Part shown: one piece after another, positions 9,542-19,359 of the stretch
How positions within the stretch are numbered: position 1 is the first letter of the stretch
Layout of the letters: each line of letters begins with the position of its first letter
From: Candidatus Lernaella stagnicola
Lineage (GTDB): Bacteria > Lernaellota > Lernaellaia > Lernaellales > Lernaellaceae
Direction: 5' to 3'
NCBI GenBank assembly: GCA_030765525.1
Contig: JAVCCK010000042.1
Location: 124,001 to 188,000, forward strand
DNA: 64,000 nt
Position numbers and translations under genes: made by a program
Notes under the pieces: model-generated
What the model was told of the DNA's origin: nothing
Databases searched by the model: none
What the model saw: the letters and a program-made list of their open reading frames with translations, nothing else

Positions 9542-11059
9542 CTATTTCTTTGCCCTCTTAGCAAGCGCCTCGGTCGCGACTTCGCGGTCGTCAAAATGAA
9601 TCCGTTCGGTTCCGATAATCTGGTAATCCTCATGGCCCTTCCCGGCGATCAACACGACATCCCCGGGCCGGGCGATATCAATGGCGACGCGAATCGCCGC
9701 GGCGCGGTCGGGCTCGACGGCGTAGTAGGAATCGCCGTTGCCGTTCAAGTCCCGCAACTGTTCGGGCTCCAACCTCTTGCGCCCGGTTTTCTCGACGCCG
9801 GGCAGGATTTGGCGGATGATTTCCGCGGGATTCTCTGTGCGCGGGTTGTCGCTGGTTATCAGCGAAATGTTCGCTTGCTGCGCCACTGCCTTACCCATCA
9901 TCGGCCGCTTGCCGCGGTCCCGATCACCGCCGCAGCCGAACACCACGATGAGCCGGCCCTTGCTCAGACGCCGCAGCGTACCCACCACGTTCTCCAGCGC
10001 GTCCGGCGTGTGTGCGTAGTCGACCAACACCAGGAACTCCTGCTTGCCGACTGGCTCCAGGCGGCCGGGAATGCGGTCGCAAGCGGCCAAGCCGGCGATC
10101 ACGGCCTCACCCGGCGTGTCTAGCCCGCAACACACCGCGGCGACGGCCAGCACGTTCATAGTCTGGAAATCGCCCAGCAGCGGGCTTTTCACTTCCAGTA
10201 CTTCATCGCCGTATTGCAGTCGGCCGCGCAGGCCGTCGAAGTCGCATTCGACGTCGATCCAGTGCAAATCGGCGCCGGCGCCGTAAGTGATCGCGCGCAC
10301 CGACGTCGCTTCCCGCACCTTCCGGCCGGCCGCGTCCTCGGTGTTGATTGCGGCGAACACGTGCGGCTTGCGTTTGGCCGATACCGGCAACATCTCCTCA
10401 AACAAGCGCAACTTCGCGGCCAAGTAGGCGTCCAGCGCCCCGTGAAAATCGAGGTGGTCGCGCGACAGGTTCGTGAACACGCCCGCATCGAAATGACAGC
10501 CGACCGCGCGCTGAAGTTGCAGGGCGTGGCTGGAAACTTCCATCACCACGGTGTCGACGCCGAAATTCTTCATTTCTTGGAGAATCGCCACCAAATCGGG
10601 CGCCTCCGGCGTCGTGAATCGCGCGGCCAGCACGTGGTTGTTGTAGTGATAGTTGACGGTACCGATCACGCCGACTTTCCGCCCCTCGGCTTGGAAAATC
10701 GCCTCCAATTGATACGTCACCGAGGTCTTGCCGTTCGTACCGGTGATGCCCACAACCCGCAATCCGGCTGTCGGGTCGCCGGCCAACCGATGCGCCGCGA
10801 CCGCCGCGAAACGACGCGCGTCCGCCACCGTGATTCGTGCCACGCCGTCGGCCGCAAAATCTGTTTCGGCGGCCACCGCCGACGCGCCGGCGGCAATGGC
10901 TTGAGGAATGAACTTGGCGCCGTCGAGCTTTTCGCCCCGAATGGCAACAAACAGGTCGCCGGTGCGCACCTGGCGTGAATCCACCACGACGCGGTGGACC
11001 TCGGCGTCCCGATCGAACGTGGCCCAAGGCAAATCATCGACGATACGACTCAGCAGCAT
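9542..11059 (-). CDS. murE: UDP-MurNAc-L-Ala-D-Glu--meso-diaminopimelate ligase MurE
   Basis: MurE adds the third stem-peptide residue. The 505-aa product contains VVDSRQVRTGDLFVAI, the P-loop ITGTNGKTSVTYQLE near residue 115, and LVDYAHTPDALENVV in the C-terminal domain. The motif DNPR within ITSDNPRTENP is the recognised marker of enzymes using meso-diaminopimelate rather than lysine, so the wall is probably DAP-type. ATG start with GGGGTAAGG just upstream, ten bases after ftsI. Confidence 0.96.
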   Translation of the reverse strand: MLLSRIVDDLPWATFDRDAEVHRVVVDSRQVRTGDLFVAIRGEKLDGAKFIPQAIAAGASAVAAETDFAADGVARITVADARRFAAVAAHRLAGDPTAGLRVVGITGTNGKTSVTYQLEAIFQAEGRKVGVIGTVNYHYNNHVLAARFTTPEAPDLVAILQEMKNFGVDTVVMEVSSHALQLQRAVGCHFDAGVFTNLSRDHLDFHGALDAYLAAKLRLFEEMLPVSAKRKPHVFAAINTEDAAGRKVREATSVRAITYGAGADLHWIDVECDFDGLRGRLQYGDEVLEVKSPLLGDFQTMNVLAVAAVCCGLDTPGEAVIAGLAACDRIPGRLEPVGKQEFLVLVDYAHTPDALENVVGTLRRLSKGRLIVVFGCGGDRDRGKRPMMGKAVAQQANISLITSDNPRTENPAEIIRQILPGVEKTGRKRLEPEQLRDLNGNGDSYYAVEPDRAAAIRVAIDIARPGDVVLIAGKGHEDYQIIGTERIHFDDREVATEALAKRAKK

Positions 11060-11069
11060 GCCTTACCCC

Positions 11070-13157
11070 TCAGTGCTTGGCCGCAAACACCAACTTAACT
11101 TTCCGCGCTTGACTCATTGACCGGCCCGGCGACGGCGATTGACGCACGGCGATGCCGGTCCCTTCCAATTCGAGTGTGACGCTGTGCCGACCGGCCAGCG
11201 CCTGTGCCTTGCGCATGGTCAATCCCAAGAAATCGGGAACGAAGCCGTCTTTGCAGTTGCGACTCGCAACCCGCGCCGCGTCGACCCGCGGCTGTTTTTC
11301 GTCACGATTCATGTTTGCCGCGATCTTGGCGGCCAACGCTTGCTCTTCTTGTTTTTGGACGGCGAACACGCCCAGGTAATCCAGCGACCGCGTCGCAATT
11401 TCCCGGAACGCCGGCGCCGCCACGACGCCGCCGAAGCCGACGCCGCGAGGTTCGTCAACCACCACGATGATGCCCAATACCGGCGCGTCGCCCGGCACCA
11501 TCCCGATGAAACTGCCGACCCGCTTGGTGGGGTGGTATTTGCCGGTGCGCGGGTCGACTTTGTACGCGGTACCCGTTTTTCCGGCGACCGGGAAGTTACC
11601 GAGCGCGGCGCGCGTGCCGGTACCGCCGGAAGTCGTGACCAAGCGCATCATTTCGAGGACATCGTCGGCCACTTTTTCACTGACCACCCGCCGCACGATC
11701 TGGGGATTGTTCCGCTTGAGCACCTTGCCGTCGGCGTCAATGATTTCCGAGACGAGGTACGGCAGCATCAGCCGGCCGCCGTTGCCCAGGGCGTTGGTGG
11801 CCATCAGCAACTGAAGCGCGGTGACCGAAATGCCTTGGCCGTAGGAATGGGTGGCGATGTCGATCGGATACCAGTCTTTGTAGTTACGCAGGATGCCCTT
11901 GGATTCGCCCGGCAGGTCCACTCCGGTTCGCTGGCCCATGCCGAAACGGCGCAGCCAGTTGTACAACCCCTTCGCACCTAACCGCTGGGCGATTTTGCTG
12001 ATACCGATGTTCGAGCTTTCCTTAATGATCGTCGCCGGGCTCGCCAAGCCGATGTTGTGCTCGTCGTGAATCGTGTGACCGCCGTAGTAATACTTGCCGA
12101 GGCCGCAGTGGATTTTCTCGTTCAGATCAACCTTGCCGTCTTCCAGCGCCATGGCCATGGTCAGCGGTTTCATCGTCGAGCCGGGCTCATACATATCCAA
12201 CACGGCGCGGATGCGCCGATCACCCGGTTTGGAAATGTTGGCCGCGGCGGGATCGTAGGTCGGCCGATTGGCGATCGCCAAGATCTTGCCCGAACGCACG
12301 TCCGTTACGATCACCCAGCACCCTTTTGGGTGGTGCTTTTTGACGATCTCGTCCAGCGCCTGCTCGGCGAACCATTGAATCGTCGCATCCAGCGTCAACT
12401 TGAGATTGACGCCCTGGGTCCGGCCTTCAATATGCACCCCTTCGGAGAGGTACACGTTGCCTTTAGCGTCGCGCAGGGCAATGATTTCGCCGGATTGGCC
12501 CGCCAATTGATCTTCGTACTCCCGTTCGAGACCTTCCAGCCCCACCATGTCCACGTTGGTAAATCCGAGGACCTGCGCGGCCAAGTTGCCGCGGGGATAG
12601 GTGCGCGTGGATTCCTTGACGCGGTGGACGCCTTTGAGCATTTCGTCATCGAGTTGATCGATCGCGTCGGATTGTTCCGCGCTGATTTTGCGCTTGATCC
12701 AAACGAACTTGCGCTCGCTACGAGTCAGCCCGGCGAGAATCTTGTCACGATCCATGCACAGGATTTTGCTCAAGGCTTCCGCTGCCTGTTCCGGGTGCTT
12801 CACTTTGTGTGGATGCGCAAATACCGAGTCGACGTCGATGGCGCCGGCCAGACGTTCGCCGTTTCGGTCGAGGATTTCGCCGCGCGGCTTCGTAAGGGGC
12901 ATGGCGGTCAGGCGACCCGCTTCGGCTTGTTTGACCAGGAAATCGTGCTGCAGCACGGTCAAATGGAAGGCGCGACCGCCTAGGATCGCGAAGGCGCCGA
13001 TGAAAAACACGAGCAGCCAACCGGCGCGCACCCGCTGCGTTTCTTCCACGTCAAAAGGCGCTTTCTTGCGCATCGGGCGCACTTGCCGGCGGCGGCGCCA
13101 GAAGGGGCGCCGGCGGCGCCGGTAACGTAACAGACTGTCGTGGTTAGTTGGATCCAT
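11070..13157 (-). CDS. ftsI: Septal penicillin-binding protein FtsI/PBP3 with C-terminal PASTA domain
   Basis: This is the divisome transpeptidase that cross-links septal peptidoglycan made by FtsW. The 695-aa protein has a basic N-terminus, one membrane helix at about residues 45-65, a pedestal domain (PRGEILDRNG near 92), and all three penicillin-binding motifs: STMK at about 327, SSN at 381 and KTGT at 527. The last 60 residues form a PASTA-like domain (VPDFLGLTMRKAQAL), which classical E. coli PBP3 lacks but which occurs in several other phyla. The ATG lies inside the end of ftsL (14-bp overlap) and has no strong ribosome site. Confidence 0.93.
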   Translation of the reverse strand: MDPTNHDSLLRYRRRRRPFWRRRRQVRPMRKKAPFDVEETQRVRAGWLLVFFIGAFAILGGRAFHLTVLQHDFLVKQAEAGRLTAMPLTKPRGEILDRNGERLAGAIDVDSVFAHPHKVKHPEQAAEALSKILCMDRDKILAGLTRSERKFVWIKRKISAEQSDAIDQLDDEMLKGVHRVKESTRTYPRGNLAAQVLGFTNVDMVGLEGLEREYEDQLAGQSGEIIALRDAKGNVYLSEGVHIEGRTQGVNLKLTLDATIQWFAEQALDEIVKKHHPKGCWVIVTDVRSGKILAIANRPTYDPAAANISKPGDRRIRAVLDMYEPGSTMKPLTMAMALEDGKVDLNEKIHCGLGKYYYGGHTIHDEHNIGLASPATIIKESSNIGISKIAQRLGAKGLYNWLRRFGMGQRTGVDLPGESKGILRNYKDWYPIDIATHSYGQGISVTALQLLMATNALGNGGRLMLPYLVSEIIDADGKVLKRNNPQIVRRVVSEKVADDVLEMMRLVTTSGGTGTRAALGNFPVAGKTGTAYKVDPRTGKYHPTKRVGSFIGMVPGDAPVLGIIVVVDEPRGVGFGGVVAAPAFREIATRSLDYLGVFAVQKQEEQALAAKIAANMNRDEKQPRVDAARVASRNCKDGFVPDFLGLTMRKAQALAGRHSVTLELEGTGIAVRQSPSPGRSMSQARKVKLVFAAKH

Positions 13158-13518
13158 CGATCACAATCACTTTCTCGGCTTTCGGCGGCGCCAGTTTCAT
13201 TTGGTGCGCCAATTTCTCCAGTCGTTTCGGGCGGCGCAGGCTTTCCCATTTGTCCTGCAATTCCTGCACGTCAAGTTCGAGTTCCCGCACATCGGCCGAA
13301 AGCAGCGTCATTTCGCCGCCCATTTGGGTCACCGTGCTGCGGATGTTGGCCAGCAACAATAAATAGAAGGAGAGGATCACGAGTGCGCCGGTCATTAACA
13401 GAATGCCGCCCCACCCAAACCAACGCGTAATCTTCTGAGCGATCGTCCGCCGCCAGCCGAGGTTTCTGGCACGCTTGCGCCTTCCTGCATGAGTGCGGGA
13501 CAAAATAGATTCAGCCAT
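13144..13518 (-). CDS. ftsL: FtsL-like divisome protein
   Basis: A 124-aa bitopic protein at the ftsL position between rsmH and ftsI. It has a basic cytoplasmic tail of about 35 residues, one membrane segment (WGGILLMTGALVILSFYLLL), then a heptad-like coiled coil (about residues 60-100) rich in Leu and charged residues. FtsL forms a coiled-coil complex with FtsB and FtsQ that activates FtsWI. Sequence conservation in FtsL is low, so the call rests on size, topology and gene order. ATG at 13518 is preceded by GAGAGGG. Confidence 0.8.
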   Translation of the reverse strand: MAESILSRTHAGRRKRARNLGWRRTIAQKITRWFGWGGILLMTGALVILSFYLLLLANIRSTVTQMGGEMTLLSADVRELELDVQELQDKWESLRRPKRLEKLAHQMKLAPPKAEKVIVIDGSN

Positions 13519-13557
13519 CGTGCGCCCTCTCTCCCGGTCGTGCCTTAGCCTTTTTTT

Positions 13558-14490
13558 TTAAATTCGCTCTGCGACCCGCAACTTGGCGCTACGCGATCGC
13601 GGATTGCGTTGTATTTCCGCTTCGCTCGGAACAGTCGGTTTGCGCGTTACCCGCCGCAACGTCGGCTTTCTGCCGCATACGCACCGCGGAATTGTCGGCG
13701 GGCATTGGCAGCCTTTCTCCTCATCGCGGAAAAACTGCTTGACGATGCGGTCCTCCAGGCTGTGATAGGCGATCACCGCCACACGCCCGGCCGGTGCCAG
13801 TGCCGTCACCACCGCCGGCAAGAAATCCCGCAAAGCGCCTAGTTCGTCGTTTACCGCCACACGCAGGGCTTGCAGGACCTGAGTCGACGGATCGATCGCC
13901 TTATCCCCGCGTCGCGGCCTGCCTTTGACCCCGCGGGCGATTTCCCGCAGCCGCGTCCCGGTAAACGACGGACTCTCCTGCCGCGCCTTCACGACCGCCG
14001 CCGCCATCGCCCGCCAGCGCGTCTCTTCGCCGTACTCGCGGAAAATCCGGCCCAGTTCCTTCTCGGAAGCTGTAGCCAACAACTTCGCGGCGGTCAGGCT
14101 CTGCCGGCGGTCCATCCGAGCGTCCAATTCCACCTCGCTACGAAACGAAAAGCCCCGCGAGAGGTCGTCGAAATGAAAGCTCGCCACGCCTAAATCCGCA
14201 CAAATCGCATTCACGTGCTCGATTGCGAAAGAACCAAGGATGCTATCCAACGTGCGAAAATTCCCGTGTACGAAACGGATTTGTGAGTGATGTCCGATTC
14301 TCTGTTTGACTTTTTCCAGTGCCGCTTCGTCCTGGTCGATGGCGATCAGTATGCCGTCGGGGCCAATCGCCGTTGCGATCGCCTCGCTGTGACCGCCCGC
14401 GCCGCATGTGGCGTCAATCGCCGTGTCTCCTGGCCTGAGCTTGAGTTGCGCAATGGTTTCGGTTAGCAGTACTGCATCGTGCCCGGTCAT
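13558..14490 (-). CDS. rsmH: 16S rRNA (cytosine(1402)-N4)-methyltransferase RsmH (MraW)
   Basis: RsmH methylates N4 of C1402 in the 30S decoding centre using SAM; its partner RsmI is encoded elsewhere in this window (50572-51402). The 310-aa product opens MTGHDAVLLTETI, has the SAM-binding DATCGAGGHSEAI, the ICADLGVASFHFD and LGVASFHFDDLSRGFSFR motifs, and AYHSLEDRIVKQFF near the C-terminus. The ATG at 14490 overlaps the mraZ stop (ATGA); the longer open frame upstream is mraZ in another frame. The usual motif DLGVSSxQ reads DLGVASFH here. Confidence 0.95.
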   Translation of the reverse strand: MTGHDAVLLTETIAQLKLRPGDTAIDATCGAGGHSEAIATAIGPDGILIAIDQDEAALEKVKQRIGHHSQIRFVHGNFRTLDSILGSFAIEHVNAICADLGVASFHFDDLSRGFSFRSEVELDARMDRRQSLTAAKLLATASEKELGRIFREYGEETRWRAMAAAVVKARQESPSFTGTRLREIARGVKGRPRRGDKAIDPSTQVLQALRVAVNDELGALRDFLPAVVTALAPAGRVAVIAYHSLEDRIVKQFFRDEEKGCQCPPTIPRCVCGRKPTLRRVTRKPTVPSEAEIQRNPRSRSAKLRVAERI

Positions 14491-14948
14491 CCGCGCAGCC
14501 GTGCGGCGATCGCGGCTTGGATTTGATCGAATCCCTCCGCGGTCGTCTGGGCGATCAACTGCTGATACAGCGTCCCATCCCAGATGTGGAAACGATCCGT
14601 TCCGCCGGTCACGATCACATCGCGATCCAGCTTCCCCCATTGCCGGTGGTAGGGCGGCACCAGGATGCGCCCGGCGCTGTCCAACGACACCGATTGACCC
14701 GGCGTGATGTAAATCTCACGAAAATCACGCACGACCGGATCGAACTGCGGCTCCTTGGCCAATTTCTCAACGATCTGCTGCCACTCACTCACTAACACAA
14801 CCTCAATCAGCGGGAACTTTCGGTTCAACGTCGTTGTGATGATGAGTTCGTCAATACCCCCATCGGCCAGGAGATCACGATACGCTTTGGGCACGTTAAC
14901 GCGCCCTTTTGCGTCTCCCTTGACGGGATGAATCCCCATGAATTCCAT
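14487..14948 (-). CDS. mraZ: Transcriptional regulator MraZ
   Basis: MraZ is an AbrB/SpoVT-fold DNA-binding protein that usually regulates its own dcw operon by binding repeated TGGGN boxes. The 153-aa product has two copies of the fold: GIHPVKGDAKGRVNVPKAYR and SVSLDSAGRILVPPYHR. I chose ATG 14948 (MEFMG), which has GAGGG four bases upstream. A start at 15020 would lie inside the promoter -35 element. It is the first gene of the cluster and overlaps rsmH. Confidence 0.93.
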   Translation of the reverse strand: MEFMGIHPVKGDAKGRVNVPKAYRDLLADGGIDELIITTTLNRKFPLIEVVLVSEWQQIVEKLAKEPQFDPVVRDFREIYITPGQSVSLDSAGRILVPPYHRQWGKLDRDVIVTGGTDRFHIWDGTLYQQLIAQTTAEGFDQIQAAIAARLRG

Positions 14949-14981
14949 CTGGCCCTCGCGCCCACGTTTCGGGAAGTGTAT

Positions 14982-15025
14982 TGACACCTGCCCCCATTTA
15001 ACCCCACTAATCGACAACATGTCAA
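14982..15025 (-). promoter_or_regulatory. mraZ/dcw promoter with overlapping MraZ boxes
   Basis: Reading the minus strand, TTGACA (15020-15025) is followed after 18 bp by TTAAAT (14996-15001), a sigma70-like promoter. Two TGGGG pentamers (15002-15006 and 14992-14996) are separated by 5 bp, giving the 10-bp period known for MraZ operators; a degenerate third box (TGTCA, 14982-14986) keeps the phase. The boxes flank and overlap the -10 element, which predicts repression by MraZ. Confidence 0.75.
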
Positions 15026-15095
15026 GAGAAAAATGCGCATTTGTTGTCTAAGGGTTCAAAATAGCGGACGAATTCTCCGTCGGGGTAACGAAGCG

Positions 15096-15132
15096 CCATA
15101 TATGGACGCGGCGCTTTTGCCGCCCCCTATAT
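15096..15132. repeat. Imperfect hairpin with CCATATATGG palindrome between the Nudix gene and the mraZ promoter
   Basis: CCATATATGG (15096-15105) is a perfect 10-bp palindrome. It also forms the left part of a larger imperfect inverted repeat whose GC-rich arms (GCGGC/GCCGC) flank a short loop and end in TATATA. Placed just after the Nudix stop, it may act as a terminator, but no clear T-run follows on the minus strand. Confidence 0.3.
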
Positions 15133-15158
15133 ATTGATTTTCTAAGGGCGAATCAGCC

Positions 15159-15563
15159 CTATTTTATATCAAAATAATCAAGCAAAATGCGCCGATGATC
15201 GAATGCCAGGTCCAAATTTAATGCGCCTTCCCGGTCAAATATCCCCACTTCGCGCGCATCGTCCGCCGCTTTGGGCGTTCCCGTGGCCGTGGCAGCGTAG
15301 ACGACCGAGAGCGTGTGAAATCGCGGATCGCGGTTCGGATCCGAATATACGCCGATCAGGTCGGTCAACTCCACCTCGAGCGACGTCTCCTCTTTCGCTT
15401 CGCGGGCCGCCGCAGTCTCGGCCGACTCGCCCACGTCGATAAAACCGCCCGGGATCGCCCACCCGTACGGCGGATTCTTTCTTTTTATCAACACGATACG
15501 ACCGTCTTGCAGCCGAATGATAATGTCTACGGTGCACAGTGGGGTGACAGGTTTGAAACTCAT
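15159..15563 (-). CDS. Nudix hydrolase (ADP-ribose pyrophosphatase-like)
   Basis: Nudix enzymes hydrolyse nucleoside diphosphates linked to another group. The product of about 134 aa begins [13 protein letters not shown] and contains the Nudix box with the pattern G-x5-E-x7-RE-x2-EE ([20 protein letters not shown]), followed by Thr where the consensus has Gly. The preceding WAIPGGF and the following [12 protein letters not shown] resemble the ADP-ribose/NADH branch. I chose ATG 15563, eight bases after the kinase gene stop, over a longer frame overlapping the kinase. Its substrate cannot be fixed from sequence. Confidence 0.88.
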   Translation of the reverse strand: MSFKPVTPLCTVDIIIRLQDGRIVLIKRKNPPYGWAIPGGFIDVGESAETAAAREAKEETSLEVELTDLIGVYSDPNRDPRFHTLSVVYAATATGTPKAADDAREVGIFDREGALNLDLAFDHRRILLDYFDIK

Positions 15564-15571
15564 TGGGGACT

Positions 15572-17272
15572 CTATTTCTTTTCGCAAAATTGCTCGTATG
15601 CGCGCAACCAAGGGCCGCGTTGATGGATACGCAACGCCCATTTCATATAATTTGCGGCTTTCCGGTATTCACCGTGCTGGGCATAGCCATGGGCCACGGT
15701 CGCCAGGTGCATCGCGGTACGGTTGAGGGCGCGATCGGCGGCGTGATTCCCGCTGTCGTAAACCAACGCCAATTTGTAGCTACGGATACAGTTGAATAAC
15801 GGCGGAAAACCGTAAACTTGCTGCTCGAAGAGCCAATCGCCCGCGTTGGTCAGACCCTGGCTGGTTGCCGGCGCGAATATGGCCGAAATTCCGATAGGAA
15901 GCGCCAGAACGGCAAGGACGATCCCGGCGATCAAAAGCCGTTTTTTCCACGACCCCGGTCCTTTTGTTCTTTTCTGCTGTCTGACCTGTGTTGCCGCGCC
16001 CATCAAGCGGGTCTCAGGCAGCGGCGACGTAACCGGCTCCGTGCTCGGCGGCGGCGTGATGTCGGGTTGCTCGATCAGGACCGTTTCGTCCTCGACGAGG
16101 ATCGATTCGAGCAACTGCCGGGCGGCACTGTGCGGATATTGGCTCACGTGGTCTTCCAGCAACTGCCGCGCCTGATCGGTTTCTCCCTCCGCAATCCACT
16201 CTTCGGCTTGCCGGCGAACTTGCTCGTCTTTCTCGGCCAGTGATTTGAGGTCGGCCAGTTTTCGGGAGAGCTCGTTGTGGGTCATGTCTTCCGGCCACGC
16301 ATCCAACAACGTATTGAAGGCCTCACGCGGGCGACCGGTCGAAAGCAACCTGTCCACCTCGGCCACGACGGTTTGTTCGAGTATCGGCTCGGCGGAAAAA
16401 TCGAACCGATCCTGAAAATCGCTTTCAGGGTCCGTCTCGCTATCCAGTGCTCGCTCGGCGTAATCCAGGGCCGCAACCAGATCGTTGGCCGTCTGGAAGC
16501 GCGCCTCTGGGTCTTTCGCCAAACAGCGATGCACGATTTCGGCCAGCGGCTCCGGGATTAGCGGCCGAATCGTTCGTAACGGCACCGGCGGCTGGCGCAG
16601 GTGGGCCGCCATGATTTCCGAGAGGCTATCGCCGTGGAAGGGCGGCGCACCGGTGAGCATTTCGTACATCAACACGCCCAAGGCGTAGATATCCGAGCGC
16701 AGGTCGTTGCGTCCTTCCCACTGCTCCGGCGCCATGTACGGCGCGGTTCCCAGGACTTCCCCGTCGGTGGTCAGATTGGCGCCGCCGGCGATTTTCGCGA
16801 TACCGAAATCCATGAGGGTCGCGTTGTCTTCGTCGTCGACCATGATATTGACCGACTTGATGTCGCGGTGAATCGCTCCGGCCTTGTGAATGTGGCTGAC
16901 GGCGCGGGCGATTTGCCGCATCACGTGAATCACGTGAGGGGGAGTGAGGCTACCGCGCCGGCGAATACACGCTTTCATGGTGACGCCGGCGAGGTACTTC
17001 ATAACGTAATAGATCGTGCCGTTGGATTCGTCGACTGCGTGAATCGGCACGATATGGGGATGGTCCAAGTGGGCGAGGATCTTCATTTCCTCGACGAAAC
17101 GCTGCACCAGCTTTTCATCGGACGCCAGATGCGTCGGCAGCACTTTGATCGCCACGGTGCGACCCAGGCCGAAGGTGATTTCCTCCGCCTTGTAAACGGC
17201 TCCCATGCCGCCCATCCCGATTTTCTCGACAATCTTGTATTTGTCCGAGAGTATGTCGCCCGGTTCAAACAT
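15572..17272 (-). CDS. Membrane-anchored eukaryote-type Ser/Thr protein kinase
   Basis: A 566-aa protein with an N-terminal Hanks-type kinase domain (residues 10-275): glycine loop GMGGMG (19-24), catalytic Lys43 in [15 protein letters not shown] (135-142), DFG (155-157) and APE (181-183), all intact, so it should be active. A hydrophilic linker of about 170 residues leads to one membrane helix (about 446-467) and a roughly 100-residue C-terminal part with TPR-like helices. No PASTA repeats are present, so the sensor input is unknown. It is divergent from the MBL-fold gene and upstream of the Nudix gene by 8 bp, suggesting an operon. Confidence 0.93.
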   Translation of the reverse strand: MFEPGDILSDKYKIVEKIGMGGMGAVYKAEEITFGLGRTVAIKVLPTHLASDEKLVQRFVEEMKILAHLDHPHIVPIHAVDESNGTIYYVMKYLAGVTMKACIRRRGSLTPPHVIHVMRQIARAVSHIHKAGAIHRDIKSVNIMVDDEDNATLMDFGIAKIAGGANLTTDGEVLGTAPYMAPEQWEGRNDLRSDIYALGVLMYEMLTGAPPFHGDSLSEIMAAHLRQPPVPLRTIRPLIPEPLAEIVHRCLAKDPEARFQTANDLVAALDYAERALDSETDPESDFQDRFDFSAEPILEQTVVAEVDRLLSTGRPREAFNTLLDAWPEDMTHNELSRKLADLKSLAEKDEQVRRQAEEWIAEGETDQARQLLEDHVSQYPHSAARQLLESILVEDETVLIEQPDITPPPSTEPVTSPLPETRLMGAATQVRQQKRTKGPGSWKKRLLIAGIVLAVLALPIGISAIFAPATSQGLTNAGDWLFEQQVYGFPPLFNCIRSYKLALVYDSGNHAADRALNRTAMHLATVAHGYAQHGEYRKAANYMKWALRIHQRGPWLRAYEQFCEKK

Positions 17273-17542
17273 GCCGTCTTTCGTGACTTTGGGTGCAACA
17301 TTCCCGGCCCGTCCGTCGTTTGCCCGGGCGGCGCCGGCTGGTACTTATCTCTCAAGTTTCCATTATCATCGGCGACGATCTGAATGCAAGCAGTGCACGG
17401 CAACCTTTCTACTGGTCGACGGCCGCTCCCGCCTTTCCCCCGGCGGGCCGGGCACGCGAAGTCCCAACCGCCGCGCTCAAAGCTTGACCCCTCCGGCCGC
17501 AATGCCTATTCTAACCGCGCCGTCAACGAAGAAAGGTGCGTC

Positions 17543-18166
17543 ATGATCATCAAGCAATTGCCGACCGGCCCGCTGGCCGTAAACTGCTTCATCGTGGGCG
17601 ATCTGGATACCAAGGAGGCGATCGTCATCGATCCGGGCGGTAGTGTGGATAATATCGTCTCCGCGCTGGCCGAACACGAACTGCAATGCAAAATTATTTT
17701 CAACACGCATACCCATTTCGACCACATCGGCGGCAACGCCGACCTAAAAGACATCACCGGAGCCGAATTGATTACCCACCCGAAAGAAGCGCCCTTCCTC
17801 CAACAGGCCGACCAGGCCGCGCTGATGTTCGGGCTGCGCACCAAGTCGAGCCCCCCGGCCGACCGCACCGTCGTCGAGGGCGACACGATTGTGGTTGGCA
17901 AGTACGAGGGCGTCTTGGTGGAAATTCCCGGCCACAGCCCTTGCGGCTTAGCGTTGATTTTCCCGGGACACGCCTTCGTCGGCGACGCACTGTTCGCGGG
18001 CGGTATCGGTCGCACGGATTTCCCCGGCGGCAGCCACGACGCGCTGATCGGCGCGATTCGCGATAAACTTTACACCCTGCCCGACGACACCATCGTCTAC
18101 CCGGGTCACGGGCCGAACACGACCATCGGGCACGAAAAGCGGACCAATCCGTGGGTTCACGTATAG
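17543..18166 (+). CDS. MBL-fold metallo-hydrolase (glyoxalase II-like)
   Basis: A 207-aa single-domain metallo-beta-lactamase-fold hydrolase. It has the metal motif HTHFDHIGG, a second metal His in IPGHSPCGL, FVGDALFAGGIGRTDFPGG and the C-terminal YPGHGPNTTIGHEKRTNP that is typical of the compact glyoxalase II-like family (YcbL type). Such enzymes hydrolyse thioesters such as S-lactoylglutathione, but the physiological substrate here is unknown. ATG at 17543 has GAAAGG six bases upstream. coaBC follows after 11 bp, so the two are probably co-transcribed. Confidence 0.92.
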   Translation: MIIKQLPTGPLAVNCFIVGDLDTKEAIVIDPGGSVDNIVSALAEHELQCKIIFNTHTHFDHIGGNADLKDITGAELITHPKEAPFLQQADQAALMFGLRTKSSPPADRTVVEGDTIVVGKYEGVLVEIPGHSPCGLALIFPGHAFVGDALFAGGIGRTDFPGGSHDALIGAIRDKLYTLPDDTIVYPGHGPNTTIGHEKRTNPWVHV

Positions 18167-18177
18167 GGGAGGCAACC

Positions 18178-19359
18178 ATGCTCAGCGGCAAAAACGTCGT
18201 GGTGGGAATCACCGGCGGCATCGCCGCCTACAAAACGGCCATGCTGGTGCGGCTTCTGACCAAGGCCGGGGCGAATGTCGATGTGATCATGACGAAAAAC
18301 GCCGCCCATTTTGTCGGCCCCCTCACCTTCCAGACGCTTTCGGGCAATCCGGTACACGTGGACACCTTCAAGCTGCTGGATACTTCCGACATTTCTCACA
18401 CCAGCCTCGCCGACCGCGCCGATTTGGTCATTGTCGCGCCGGTAACCGCGAATCTGATCGGCAAATACGCCAACGGCATCGCTGACGACCTGCTGACCAC
18501 AACCTTACTGGCCACCGTCGCCCCGGTGTTGCTCGCCCCCGCGATGAATCCCAAGATGTGGAATCACCCGGCCGTAACTGAAAACATGAAAACCTTGACC
18601 GCCCGCGGCGTGGCCCACGTCGGCCCCGAACCCGGGGAGGTCGCCTGCAAAGATTACGGCTACGGGCGCATGAGCGAACCGGAAGACATTCTCGAAGCCG
18701 CCCTGCCCTTACTCGTCAAGCCGACACTGGCCGGCCGCAAGATCGTCATCAGCGCCGGGCCGACCCGCGAACCCATCGATCCGGTGCGCTACATCTCCAA
18801 CCGTTCCAGCGGCAAGATGGGCTACGCGCTGGCTCGCGCCGCGCACATCCTGGGCGCCGACGTCACGCTGATCTCCGGCCCGACCGCCCTGCCCGCGCCC
18901 CCGGGCGTGCATCGCATTAACGTCGAGTCGGCCGAGGGCATGCTCACCGCCGTGCACGCTGCCTTTCAGCAGGCCGACGCGTTGATTATGGCCGCCGCAG
19001 TTTCCGACTTTCGCCCCGCCGACCCGGTGGAGGAGAAGCTACCGAAAGACCAATTGCACGATTCGCTCAAGCTGGCCCGTAACGCCGATATCGTGGCCGG
19101 TCTTGCTGCGGAAAAGGGCAAGCGGCTTGTATTCGGTTTCGCCGCCGAAACCGGTGACGCCGACGCCAAGGCCGCCGCAAAAATGAAACGCAAGGGGCTC
19201 GACGCCATTGTAGCCAACGACGTGGCCGCGCCGGGTATCGGCTTCGACACCGATGAGAACGAAGTGCAGGTCATCTTCGCCGACGGCCGCACCGTTGCCC
19301 TACCTCGCCGGCGTAAGGAAGACTTGGCTTTCGCGATTCTGGAGGCGCTGTTCGGCTAA
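18178..19359 (+). CDS. coaBC: Bifunctional phosphopantothenoylcysteine decarboxylase/phosphopantothenate--cysteine ligase CoaBC
   Basis: CoaBC performs two consecutive steps of coenzyme A synthesis. The 393-aa product has the flavoprotein CoaC half ([16 protein letters not shown], the catalytic His in [13 protein letters not shown], the NxxM motif in APAMNPKMW) and the CoaB half beginning [18 protein letters not shown] with [10 protein letters not shown] and a [12 protein letters not shown] motif. ATG 18178 follows GGGAGGCAACC. The gene is of normal length and overlaps the convergent small lipoprotein gene by 4 bp at its 3' end. Confidence 0.96.
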   Translation: MLSGKNVVVGITGGIAAYKTAMLVRLLTKAGANVDVIMTKNAAHFVGPLTFQTLSGNPVHVDTFKLLDTSDISHTSLADRADLVIVAPVTANLIGKYANGIADDLLTTTLLATVAPVLLAPAMNPKMWNHPAVTENMKTLTARGVAHVGPEPGEVACKDYGYGRMSEPEDILEAALPLLVKPTLAGRKIVISAGPTREPIDPVRYISNRSSGKMGYALARAAHILGADVTLISGPTALPAPPGVHRINVESAEGMLTAVHAAFQQADALIMAAAVSDFRPADPVEEKLPKDQLHDSLKLARNADIVAGLAAEKGKRLVFGFAAETGDADAKAAAKMKRKGLDAIVANDVAAPGIGFDTDENEVQVIFADGRTVALPRRRKEDLAFAILEALFG

